A stretch of DNA of 13,428 nt from an uncultured Flavihumibacter sp. (lineage in GTDB: Bacteria; Bacteroidota; Bacteroidia; Chitinophagales; Chitinophagaceae): assembly GCA_946481605.1 (NCBI GenBank), contig CAMLPA010000042.1:1-13428 (forward strand), read 5' to 3'. The position numbers and the translations under genes were made by a program. Position 1 is the stretch's first letter; each line of letters starts with the position of its first letter. Shown here piece after piece: positions 7,306 through 13,428 of the stretch. The notes beneath the pieces were generated by a model. The model saw only the letters and a program-made list of their open reading frames with translations, was not told where the DNA came from and made no database searches.

Positions 7306-8001
7306 TTATGTAAATCTGTCTTTGATCAATTTGGCCGGAACACCTCCATAAATTCCGTTTGATTTATAAATGCCAGCTTTAACCAGCGCCCCTGCAGCAA
7401 TGATACAGCCACTTTCGATTACAGCACCATCCAATATAGTGACTTTAGCGCCAATCCAGCAGTTTTCCCCGATCTTAATGCCTTGATGATTAACACCTTG
7501 TAGCCTTATAGGGATATCGTGCAGTGCAAAATTATGATTCTCAGCGTGAAAACTTACAAAATTTCCAATTATTGTGTCATCGCCAATTTGTATTCCACCC
7601 GCACACCCATAGTAAGTGTTTGTGCCTAAACCAACATTATTCCCTACATGCATCCCTTTGCCGAGTGTGCGAATGTCACTGGTGCATTCTATTCTTGAGT
7701 CATATCCCAGTGATGTATTATCCCCCAGGATTATTCCGTTTTGGGAAAGCGCCTCAATATGTGAATTTTTCCCAAGTGTAACATTCTTCCCGAAACTGAT
7801 GCTCTTTTTGGATATTATTCTGGCTCCCCTACCCATAAAGGGATATGTTTTTCTGAAAGGAAAACGGAGTCTTCCTCTGACTTTCATCATCACTCTGATT
7901 ATAATTAGTCTAATCAGGTAAGATGATGGAATTCCGGCATCAATTTTATAAGAGTTGCCTTTTACGCGGGAAATGTATTTACTAAGAAATGCCTGTATCA
8001 T
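7306..8001 (-). CDS. Left-handed beta-helix (hexapeptide) acyltransferase
   Basis: This 231-residue acyltransferase probably moves an acetyl group from acetyl-CoA to a sugar hydroxyl or amino group. The first ~50 residues are basic and amphipathic (for example LIRLIIIRVMMKVRGRLRF, 29-47) and could associate with the membrane. Hexapeptide turns run from about 60 to 210, interrupted by a loop FHAENHNFALHD (151-162) that holds the likely catalytic His (His152 or His156). The family hallmark ENCWIGAKVTILDGA (179-193) and a C-terminal YGGVPAKLI (218-226) follow. It lies 4 bp after the aminotransferase and 2 bp before the Wzy-like gene. Position suggests an FdtC/QdtC role (N-acetylation of the 3-amino sugar), whereas the N-terminal extension is more like O-acetyltransferases of polysaccharide clusters; the sequence alone does not decide. 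Confidence 0.88.
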   Translation of the reverse strand: MIQAFLSKYISRVKGNSYKIDAGIPSSYLIRLIIIRVMMKVRGRLRFPFRKTYPFMGRGARIISKKSISFGKNVTLGKNSHIEALSQNGIILGDNTSLGYDSRIECTSDIRTLGKGMHVGNNVGLGTNTYYGCAGGIQIGDDTIIGNFVSFHAENHNFALHDIPIRLQGVNHQGIKIGENCWIGAKVTILDGAVIESGCIIAAGALVKAGIYKSNGIYGGVPAKLIKDRFT

Positions 8002-8005
8002 TTCG

Positions 8006-9100
8006 CTAAAACTTATTTAGTATATCTATTACATACATAATCTGTTCTGGCGTATGTATGGTTGAAATGGGTAGGCTAAGTGTAGTTTTGTGTATTTCGT
8101 CAGCGATTGGGGTTGGCCCCTCAAGTATTCCATGCATTGCCAATTGTTTATTGGGTGGAATCGGGTAATGAATTTCCGTTAAAATGCCCTTGGAAAGCAG
8201 GTATTCTTTAAGCTGATCCCTTTTTTCATGCCTTATGTTGTATATGTGGTAAACATCAAAGTATCCGTCTTCCACAATTGGCTTTACAAAGTCTTGTTTG
8301 AGGCCTTCATGGTATAGGCCGGCCAGCATTCTCTTGTGCGCTGTAATGGCATCGAGGTGTTGTAGTTTTGAACGGAGGAAAGCGGCCTGAATTTCATCAA
8401 GACGGGAGTTGTATCCTGCAATATCATTCTTATATTTTATGGAAGAGCCATAATTTCTAAGTTTCAGTGCTATATCAGCCTGCGTTTGGTTGTCTGTGGT
8501 TAAGGCGCCTGCATCGCCTAAGGCTCCAAGGTTTTTAGTTGGGTAAAAGCTAAATGCGCCGAACGTTCCCCATGTTCCAGCCTTTTTTCCCTGATAGTTG
8601 GCGCCATGAGCCTGTGCACAATCTTCAATTACATGCAGTTTGTGTTTTTGAGCAATAGGCATGATTTCGTTCATGTGGCATAGTTTCCCATACAAATGCA
8701 CTACTAATATGGCCTTGGTGGCGGGAGTTATTTTTTCTTCAATTTCTGAAGGATCAATATTGTAGGTCAGGATATCAGGTTCAACCAAAACTGGTTTTAA
8801 GTTGACATTTACAATTGAAAGTATAGACGCAATGTAGGTGTTTGAAGGAACAAGGACCTCGTCTCCAGGTTGCAGGCCCAGGCTTTTTAAGGCAATCTGT
8901 AAGGCATCTAGTCCGTTTGCGGTTCCAATGCAGTATTGGGAGCCGGTAAACGAGGAGAACTCCTGTTCAAAGTTTTTAACCTGATTTCCAAGAATATACC
9001 ATCCTGAGTCGATCACATCAAAGAAGTTTCTTGTAAACGCTTCTACAAATGGTTTATTGAGAAGTCCAAGGTTTTCGTATGGGATAATATCATTGCTCAT
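8006..9100 (-). CDS. fdtB: DegT/DnrJ/EryC1-family sugar aminotransferase (FdtB/QdtB-like)
   Basis: This is a PLP-dependent nucleotide-sugar aminotransferase of 364 residues, the normal family length. It probably converts a dTDP-3-keto-6-deoxyhexose into the 3-amino sugar with glutamate as amino donor. The PLP lysine is Lys189 in SFYPTKNLG (184-192), preceded by [12 protein letters not shown] (156-167), whose Asp160 contacts the pyridine nitrogen; [10 protein letters not shown] (231-240) is the usual family motif. Cofactor residues all look intact. I chose the ATG at 9100 ([12 protein letters not shown]) because the 15-codon extension upstream is hydrophobic and not family-like. It overlaps the ketoisomerase gene by 11 bp, which strongly supports a shared pathway. 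FdtB (Fuc3N) and QdtB (Qui3N) are too alike to separate here, so the symbol is provisional. Confidence 0.92.
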   Translation of the reverse strand: MSNDIIPYENLGLLNKPFVEAFTRNFFDVIDSGWYILGNQVKNFEQEFSSFTGSQYCIGTANGLDALQIALKSLGLQPGDEVLVPSNTYIASILSIVNVNLKPVLVEPDILTYNIDPSEIEEKITPATKAILVVHLYGKLCHMNEIMPIAQKHKLHVIEDCAQAHGANYQGKKAGTWGTFGAFSFYPTKNLGALGDAGALTTDNQTQADIALKLRNYGSSIKYKNDIAGYNSRLDEIQAAFLRSKLQHLDAITAHKRMLAGLYHEGLKQDFVKPIVEDGYFDVYHIYNIRHEKRDQLKEYLLSKGILTEIHYPIPPNKQLAMHGILEGPTPIADEIHKTTLSLPISTIHTPEQIMYVIDILNKF

Positions 9101-9458
9101 AACCACTATAAATATAATCGTTGGTGTCAAAATATTCTGAAGCAAGTACCATCAGTATGGCATCCTGGCTGAAGCTGTGCATGGTGTGCCAGTCTTCAGG
9201 AAACAGCAAAAGGCATTTGTTCGGTTTGTCGAGATGATATGTTTGCTGCTGCTGTCCGTTGTCATTAAATATCTGGCAACTTCCTTTGATGCAGATGGCT
9301 GCCTGGATGGTTTTTTTATGCCGATGCCCACCTCGTACAGATGAATCAACCCCATAGATGTAGAATATTCTTTTTATATCAAAAGGGATGGTTTTTTCTA
9401 TCACCGTCAGATTTCCTCTTTCATCAGTGAAGGTTTTAAGGTCTATTATTTGTGCCAT
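9090..9458 (-). CDS. fdtA: dTDP-4-keto-6-deoxyglucose 3,4-ketoisomerase (FdtA/WxcM cupin)
   Basis: This 122-residue single-domain cupin moves the keto group from C4 to C3 of dTDP-4-keto-6-deoxyglucose, making the substrate for the neighbouring aminotransferase. Typical FdtA/WxcM features are FTDERGNL (10-17), [13 protein letters not shown] (25-37), VRGGHRHK (41-48) with the two active-site histidines His45 and His47, CIKGSCQIF (56-64), the PEDWHTM segment (87-93) and [11 protein letters not shown] (106-116). The C-terminus reads YSGYEQ instead of the more usual RDY-like ending. FdtA-type enzymes invert C4 and lead to Fuc3N while QdtA-type enzymes lead to Qui3N; which applies here is not evident. 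It overlaps the upstream glycosyltransferase by 13 bp and the aminotransferase by 11 bp. The precursor genes rmlA and rmlB are not in the window. Confidence 0.9.
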   Translation of the reverse strand: MAQIIDLKTFTDERGNLTVIEKTIPFDIKRIFYIYGVDSSVRGGHRHKKTIQAAICIKGSCQIFNDNGQQQQTYHLDKPNKCLLLFPEDWHTMHSFSQDAILMVLASEYFDTNDYIYSGYEQ

Positions 9459-10504
9459 TCAGATTTGGTTTTTACTAAATGAAGATGATTGCTGATCCGC
9501 AGTGTGTCCCAACTTATAATTTGCGTGTTGCCCGTTTTAAGGTTTGAAAGAAGCGTTTTAAAGTAGTCCCAGAAATACATTGATAATGTCGGGGCTTTTT
9601 TCTGGGCCCCATGTATGTCTAAGCCCTGGATATGTACCGATATATTCTTTTCAATGGCTCTTAATAAAGAGACATATCTTTCATATATATTTTTTTTAAC
9701 CTTCAATGGCACATTGTATATTGATCCGGTATATTGCACTTTGCCATCGCAAAAGAATTTAAGTGCGTGAAAATGATAAAAAATGATTGGAGAAATGGAG
9801 CCGGCTTTGCCTCTGTTTGCAACTAATGGATTGGAAGATTCGTGGAAAGTGAGGTCGAATCTCTTGATGTTCCACGGGGCAACTCCTGCTCCGTAGTTGT
9901 TGGAAACATGTACATGGCTGGCGTAAGTTTCTGGCCACTCATCAAGGTATTTCTGGTCGCCGAATTTCCCATCTTCCAGGTAGGCATGGCACCATTGAAT
10001 GCATTGGTGTCGCCATTTGTCTAATATTTCCATCCCATACGTACTGTTTTTAAAATACATGAACTGAACGCAAAATATACCATGCGTTTTTGACTGATCG
10101 TATTCCTTCGCATAGTTGTGTTTGGTAATAATCACATCTTTTCCCCTTGCTTCCTCAATAAGTATTTCCGGAGATTGATAAAAGAAGATGTCTGCATCAA
10201 TATAGGTGCAGGCATCAAGCTTATAGTTGGTGATGCAATACCTGATCACTGAAGGCGTGCAGGTCCAGCAATATTCGGCTGCAGTTCTTGTTTTTTTAAC
10301 TTCCAGCAAAGCCTGGTCTTCGAAGTCTGATAATTTTATGGGCGTTATTGTTTTTATATCTAATGAAGTAAGAACATTATAAGCTTTCTCATCAAAGCAC
10401 ACCACGTAAAGATGGAATGAACTGCATGTGTTCTCCAGAGAGTGGTGCATGGCGAGTCCTCTGCTAAGGTAATTTATGTTAAAAAGCGTGCAGAAGTTAG
10501 TCAT
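9446..10504 (-). CDS. DxD-type glycosyltransferase (nucleotide-diphospho-sugar transferase fold)
   Basis: This is a 352-residue predicted cytoplasmic GT-A enzyme. The N-terminus FCTLFNINYLSRGLAMHHSL (4-23) resembles GT8-like and nucleotide-diphospho-sugar transferase proteins. A DxD metal-binding motif lies in TYIDADIFFY (100-109), FGDQKYLDEWP (181-191) resembles the conserved GDQ-x-x-L acceptor-side motif, and GAGVAPWNI (205-213) and YHFHALKF (243-250) follow. Residues from about 265 onward match no domain I recognise and are mainly polar. The start at 10504 overlaps the FkbM-type gene by 8 bp and the end overlaps the ketoisomerase by 13 bp. A glycosyltransferase role is well supported, but family and donor sugar are not. 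It might use the 3-amino sugar made by the next two genes, on position alone. Confidence 0.82.
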   Translation of the reverse strand: MTNFCTLFNINYLSRGLAMHHSLENTCSSFHLYVVCFDEKAYNVLTSLDIKTITPIKLSDFEDQALLEVKKTRTAAEYCWTCTPSVIRYCITNYKLDACTYIDADIFFYQSPEILIEEARGKDVIITKHNYAKEYDQSKTHGIFCVQFMYFKNSTYGMEILDKWRHQCIQWCHAYLEDGKFGDQKYLDEWPETYASHVHVSNNYGAGVAPWNIKRFDLTFHESSNPLVANRGKAGSISPIIFYHFHALKFFCDGKVQYTGSIYNVPLKVKKNIYERYVSLLRAIEKNISVHIQGLDIHGAQKKAPTLSMYFWDYFKTLLSNLKTGNTQIISWDTLRISNHLHLVKTKSEWHK

Positions 10505-11438
10505 ATATTCCTGAAGTGAGTTTATTGAAAAGTCTTTTGATTGATATTGCGGGCGCTTTCAGCTTTTGTCTTTTTATTATTGATACAAGTTCCTTCCTGC
10601 ATTCCCTGAAGATTGGATCGTGGTCTGGTTTTTTAAGTGCTGCATCTGCAATCTCCAGTGCAAACCCGTATTGCTTTTCAAGAATGGAAAAAGTGATTAA
10701 TGCAAGCATCGAACGTTCATTTAGTCCGTTACTTGTCCGCAGGAAGCTGAGCTCGGCCCATCCTGGTGTTTGTTTAATTATTTTATTATGGAAGTATTTA
10801 TTGGATGCATTCAGGTATTCTGCAGCAATCCGGAAGTTGCCCATTACTTTCATCGACGATAACCAAAAGGGGCGTTGGTCCATTTCCGCAAGAACTGCGC
10901 CGATTTTATCTTCTCCCTTGTATGCATTCATGATTCCGGGTTCTAACTCTACAGTAAGTAAAGTCTTGCTATAGGAGTCGGATAATGATTTAAGTATTCT
11001 TAAATCTGTACCTTGTGTGTCACATTTGAACCAGTCCACATACTGTATTTGCTGACTTTGCAGGAAGTCATTTAATTTAATGCAGGGTAGTACTACTGTT
11101 CTTTGTATTTTGAATAAGTTAGCAAACGCGTATGGGGAGAGTTGTTGCTCATCCGGTTCTAATAAGCTTGAACAATAGGGGGATTCTGTTAAATAGAATT
11201 TAGTTTGTGGTTCATCATTTGCGGAAACAATTCTGTTTACTTTTATCTTTTTCAGGAATGCTCCTTTACTTTCTTCAACGTTAAAATCCCGGTCATCTGC
11301 ATCAAAAGCAATGCAAATTGATTGCGATGCGATGCTTTTCCACTTTTCATGTATACCACCGGAGGCGCCAATGTCAACCAGAACCAATGGTTGTTCTTTG
11401 AAGTGTTTAGTGTTTAAAATTTTTTTAATCAGGCGCAT
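10497..11438 (-). CDS. FkbM-type methyltransferase with helical C-terminal extension
   Basis: This 313-residue SAM-dependent methyltransferase is of FkbM type, a family that usually O-methylates sugars or other small acceptors. The SAM-binding loop is VDIGASGG (21-28), an acidic strand end CIAFDADD (42-49) follows, and the FkbM hallmark appears as WFKCDTQGTDLRILKSL (136-152), with Asp140 and Gln142 in the usual places. The catalytic domain ends near residue 235. Residues 238-290 form a helix-turn-helix pattern with alanines at TPR-like spacing and a Pro-x-x-x-Pro end, as in a single tetratricopeptide unit; this is not part of a minimal FkbM domain. The ATG at 11438 overlaps the upstream methyltransferase gene by 10 bp. 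The target is unknown; methyl capping of the glycan is a reasonable guess. Confidence 0.83.
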   Translation of the reverse strand: MRLIKKILNTKHFKEQPLVLVDIGASGGIHEKWKSIASQSICIAFDADDRDFNVEESKGAFLKKIKVNRIVSANDEPQTKFYLTESPYCSSLLEPDEQQLSPYAFANLFKIQRTVVLPCIKLNDFLQSQQIQYVDWFKCDTQGTDLRILKSLSDSYSKTLLTVELEPGIMNAYKGEDKIGAVLAEMDQRPFWLSSMKVMGNFRIAAEYLNASNKYFHNKIIKQTPGWAELSFLRTSNGLNERSMLALITFSILEKQYGFALEIADAALKKPDHDPIFRECRKELVSIIKRQKLKAPAISIKRLFNKLTSGIYD

Positions 11439-12235
11439 AGGTTTTTGTTTTTCGCGATCAGTCCGCTATAATGAATACGTTTTCCGTTGATAATGATGGT
11501 TACTTCATTTGTAAAACATTCAATTATTTCATAGTTCCTGCTTATTGCGTTTTTTACCTTTTCAAATGAAAGAAGCCAACATGGATAAGACGCATTGTAT
11601 ATTGGTTCGCGTATTGTTTGTATAGTGAGTTGGTCAGACAATTTATTGGTGAACGGTGTCATGTCTATTATCAGAAAAGATGAATTTATCGTAAACAATT
11701 CTTCTATCAGCGCATATGGGTCCCTAAGATATTGGAGCGTGCTTGATATGATAAGGACATCTGTAGCAGTAAATATGCTTTTGTAAGAAGTTATGGAATT
11801 GAAAAAGGAAAGTTCTTGCGGAAGCGAAAGCTTTATGGCTTCTTTTACATATTTATCTTGTTCAATAACGTTCCACCTAATGGGAATGCCCGAAAAGAAC
11901 TTTTTATTCTGAAAATAAGAGCTGCCCAGAGAGCCGCCAAAGTCAGCGATTATAAATTCTTCCTTTTTCCGGTTATTTGCTGCAAACAAAAGCGCAGCTA
12001 ACAGGGGCCAGGAGTATTGAATTTGTTCAAATACAACACCATCACGTTCATAGGGGGCTTTTCCTGAAGCTACAATATTCGCACTTTCCACTATTTTATT
12101 GATAATACAATCTTCGTCGTAGCCTTTTGAGTGCGACAGCGCTGTTTCCCAGGAAGAATAGCTTCCTTTCCACTTAACCGGACTTTTAATTTCCGTAAGT
12201 GAGTTTCTAAAAAAACTCAAAAACTTATTGACCAA
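11429..12235 (-). CDS. TIGR04325-family putative methyltransferase, TTG start
   Basis: This 268-residue protein fits the TIGR04325 (LIC12133-like) family of putative methyltransferases found in polysaccharide clusters. Key matches are WKGSYSSWETA (22-32), SKGYDEDCIINK (36-47), APYERDGVVFEQ (60-71), the glycine-rich DFGGSLGSSYF (98-108), a reduced SAM-loop equivalent, and WNVIEQDKYV (120-129). Function in the family is predicted, not well characterised. The frame has no ATG near the N-terminus, and an in-frame stop lies just upstream inside the A/T-rich run at 12245-12252. The TTG at 12235 is therefore the best start, overlapping the upstream TAA by 11 bp and suggesting re-initiation after that gene. 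An A-rich stretch lies before the TTG on the coding strand. Overlap with the FkbM-type gene suggests paired action. Confidence 0.82.
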   Translation of the reverse strand: MVNKFLSFFRNSLTEIKSPVKWKGSYSSWETALSHSKGYDEDCIINKIVESANIVASGKAPYERDGVVFEQIQYSWPLLAALLFAANNRKKEEFIIADFGGSLGSSYFQNKKFFSGIPIRWNVIEQDKYVKEAIKLSLPQELSFFNSITSYKSIFTATDVLIISSTLQYLRDPYALIEELFTINSSFLIIDMTPFTNKLSDQLTIQTIREPIYNASYPCWLLSFEKVKNAISRNYEIIECFTNEVTIIINGKRIHYSGLIAKNKNLCA

Positions 12236-13151
12236 TTCGTTTAATTTTTTTTATATAAAAGGAAGCTTTTCTTTTAATGCGTAAATATAGCCCAGGATTT
12301 GCCATTTTTTTCATGAAGGCGGAAAAGGCCAAATATGCTGGGGTGTATTGGGTTGGTTGTTGCCAGATTACTTTAACGGGCGTTTCTGAAAGGGTACAAT
12401 CCAGCATAGATTCTACTCCGGCATTTGTTCCGCTGTTGTCACTTCCGTTATGAAAAACCAAAGATCTTCCGGGATAAAGCGTGTACATATTTAGGAGAAA
12501 TGCAGAAGCGTACCAGCGAACTGCCCAGGAGTCGTTAATCCCATTAATTTGATCCTGTAGCATTTTTGTATAAGGGTAGGAGCTGTTGAAGTCGAAGTCT
12601 GATGTTAGCTTTCTACTGTTGAGTTGATCTAGCAAAATTGTTCCGTCTTTCTCGAAGTAGGACCACTTGTTTTTCCATGTAGCCCAGCCAAAACAATCTG
12701 CTCCTTTGAGGAAAAATGTTTCTGGCATTTTTTCCTTTATTGGGAGCAGATAACCATGAATTGAGATTACTTCTTTATCCCTTGCATAAATCTGAAGTCC
12801 TTCATTCATGTACCTCAGGAAGTGTGGAGATGTCAGAAGGTCATCTTCCAATACAATTATGGTTTCGAACTTGTTAAGCAATTCGCTGACGCCTTCAATA
12901 ATGTTTCTGCTTAGACCGTAGTTTTTTTCTCTCTCCACAACGGTAACCTTCTTAAATACGGAGATTGAATGGCAGTAACTTCTCACGGCCGAAACTTTGG
13001 CTTTCTCATTATCGTTTCGTTCCCCATCGCAATAAATCCATAGTTCGGTTTCCGAAGCAAGATCATTGAGGCTGAGCGCTTTTACGGTTTCTTGCAGGTG
13101 GTATAACCTGTTGAACGCAAATATGACGATGGGCGAAGGGTTACTGAACAT
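12225..13151 (-). CDS. GT2/HlpA-like glycosyltransferase
   Basis: This is a 308-residue GT-A glycosyltransferase-like protein. The N-terminus PIVIFAFNRLYHLQETVKAL (7-26) and CDGERND (41-47) form the nucleotide-binding half, with NYGLSRNIIEG (77-87) and the metal-binding VLEDDLLTSPHFLRYMN (100-116; EDD at 102-104). The conserved aromatic motif GWATWKNKW (155-163), DSWAVRW (207-213) and a late HNGSDNSGTNAG (234-245) define a group often found in polysaccharide loci. Relatives are sometimes labelled hemolytic protein HlpA, a name I would not carry over. No membrane segment is evident, but the C-terminus is strongly basic and may bind the membrane. The ATG at 13151 overlaps the flippase stop by 11 bp, so the two genes should be co-translated. 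The sugar donor is not predictable. Confidence 0.88.
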   Translation of the reverse strand: MFSNPSPIVIFAFNRLYHLQETVKALSLNDLASETELWIYCDGERNDNEKAKVSAVRSYCHSISVFKKVTVVEREKNYGLSRNIIEGVSELLNKFETIIVLEDDLLTSPHFLRYMNEGLQIYARDKEVISIHGYLLPIKEKMPETFFLKGADCFGWATWKNKWSYFEKDGTILLDQLNSRKLTSDFDFNSSYPYTKMLQDQINGINDSWAVRWYASAFLLNMYTLYPGRSLVFHNGSDNSGTNAGVESMLDCTLSETPVKVIWQQPTQYTPAYLAFSAFMKKMANPGLYLRIKRKASFYIKKIKRIGQ

Positions 13152-13428
13152 ACGCAGGTGTTGGGTTCTTTTTGAGAAGTATTCTAAGCAGCAACATGTA
13201 AAACAATAGATAGAGGCCGTTAATCAAAATCGATGAAATTCCTGCGCCATAAGTTCCTTTTGTGCGAATAAGATAAAGATTCAGCGGTATTGAAATACAA
13301 CAAATCACAATTGCTGAAATAAAAGTGAATTGTGTTTTTCCCAGGTGAATAAGGTAATTAGAATTTAATGTTGTAAGGGAAATGAAGATTTGAGACAACA
13401 ATAAAAGAGGGCACAATAACAATGCCTC
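13141..13428 (-). CDS. wzx: Wzx-type polysaccharide flippase, C-terminal part only
   Basis: Only the last 95 codons are inside the window; the frame is open to the right edge at 13428 and the N-terminus lies beyond it. The visible part has about three hydrophobic helices (13-residue-plus runs around LLLCPLLLLSQIFISL, FISAIVICCISIPLNLYLI and SILINGLYLLFYMLLL) joined by short basic loops. The segment NSNYLIHLGKT followed by ISIPLNLYLIRTKGTYGAG is typical of the late helices of MATE-like Wzx/RfbX flippases. Such proteins turn the undecaprenyl-linked repeat unit to the periplasmic face. It would be an early gene of the minus-strand train, with its TAA overlapping the next start. The call depends on a partial sequence plus context. 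Confidence 0.75.
   Translation of the reverse strand, partial: EALLLCPLLLLSQIFISLTTLNSNYLIHLGKTQFTFISAIVICCISIPLNLYLIRTKGTYGAGISSILINGLYLLFYMLLLRILLKKNPTPAYVQ

Noticed and set aside
9101..9145. Longer N-terminus for the aminotransferase.
   Set aside because: The 15 added residues are hydrophobic and unlike DegT-family N-termini, and they deepen the overlap with the ketoisomerase. The ATG at 9100 fits the family.
1..13428. CRISPR array, tRNA/rRNA, insertion sequence, riboswitch or UpxY/NusG-like antitermination gene.
   Set aside because: I saw no regularly spaced repeats, no transposase motifs or terminal inverted repeats, no tRNA-like cloverleaf sequence and no NusG-like protein. The window is almost entirely coding, leaving little room for RNA elements.

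Overview
The window is a surface-polysaccharide (O-antigen or capsule type) assembly locus from a member of the Bacteroidota, probably an environmental Sphingobacteriia/Chitinophagia-type bacterium. The phylum call rests on a TATCTTTG element that fits the Bacteroidota -7 consensus TAnnTTTG, AT-rich start regions without strong Shine-Dalgarno sequences, and the character of the proteins. The family-level guess is inference only.

Layout. Positions 11-1771 (minus) hold a complete MsbA-like ABC exporter in clearly more GC-rich DNA. A 94-bp divergent intergenic region (1772-1865) follows, the only real gene-free gap in the window. Next comes a single plus-strand GT2 glycosyltransferase (1866-2663), whose 3' end overlaps the next gene tail to tail. 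From 2617 to the right edge runs one tightly packed minus-strand gene train, read from right to left: Wzx-type flippase (C-terminal part only), HlpA-like GT2-type transferase, TIGR04325-family methyltransferase, FkbM-type methyltransferase with a helical C-terminal extension, DxD glycosyltransferase, FdtA/WxcM-type sugar 3,4-ketoisomerase, DegT/FdtB-type aminotransferase, hexapeptide acyltransferase, Wzy-like polymerase, GT4 glycosyltransferase, DUF1972/GT4 glycosyltransferase, and an O-antigen ligase/polymerase-like membrane protein. Every junction is an overlap of 4-41 bp or a gap of 2-4 bp, so this looks like one long operon whose promoter lies beyond 13428.

How the genes fit together. The ketoisomerase and aminotransferase, perhaps with the acyltransferase, would make a dTDP-3-amino-3,6-dideoxyhexose (Fuc3N or Qui3N, possibly N-acetylated). 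Five glycosyltransferases, counting the plus-strand one, would build the repeat unit on a lipid carrier, and the two methyltransferases and the acyltransferase could decorate it. The flippase exports it and one of the two Wzy/WaaL-like proteins polymerises it. The other is the best candidate for ligating it to lipid A core or protein. No rmlA/rmlB genes for the sugar precursor and no initiating phosphoglycosyltransferase are present in the window.

I found no tRNA, rRNA, CRISPR array, insertion sequence or riboswitch. This is a recognisable type of locus. Its most notable points are the paired Wzy/WaaL-like proteins, the FkbM extension, the paired methyltransferases, the tail-to-tail overlap and the composition step at the exporter boundary.
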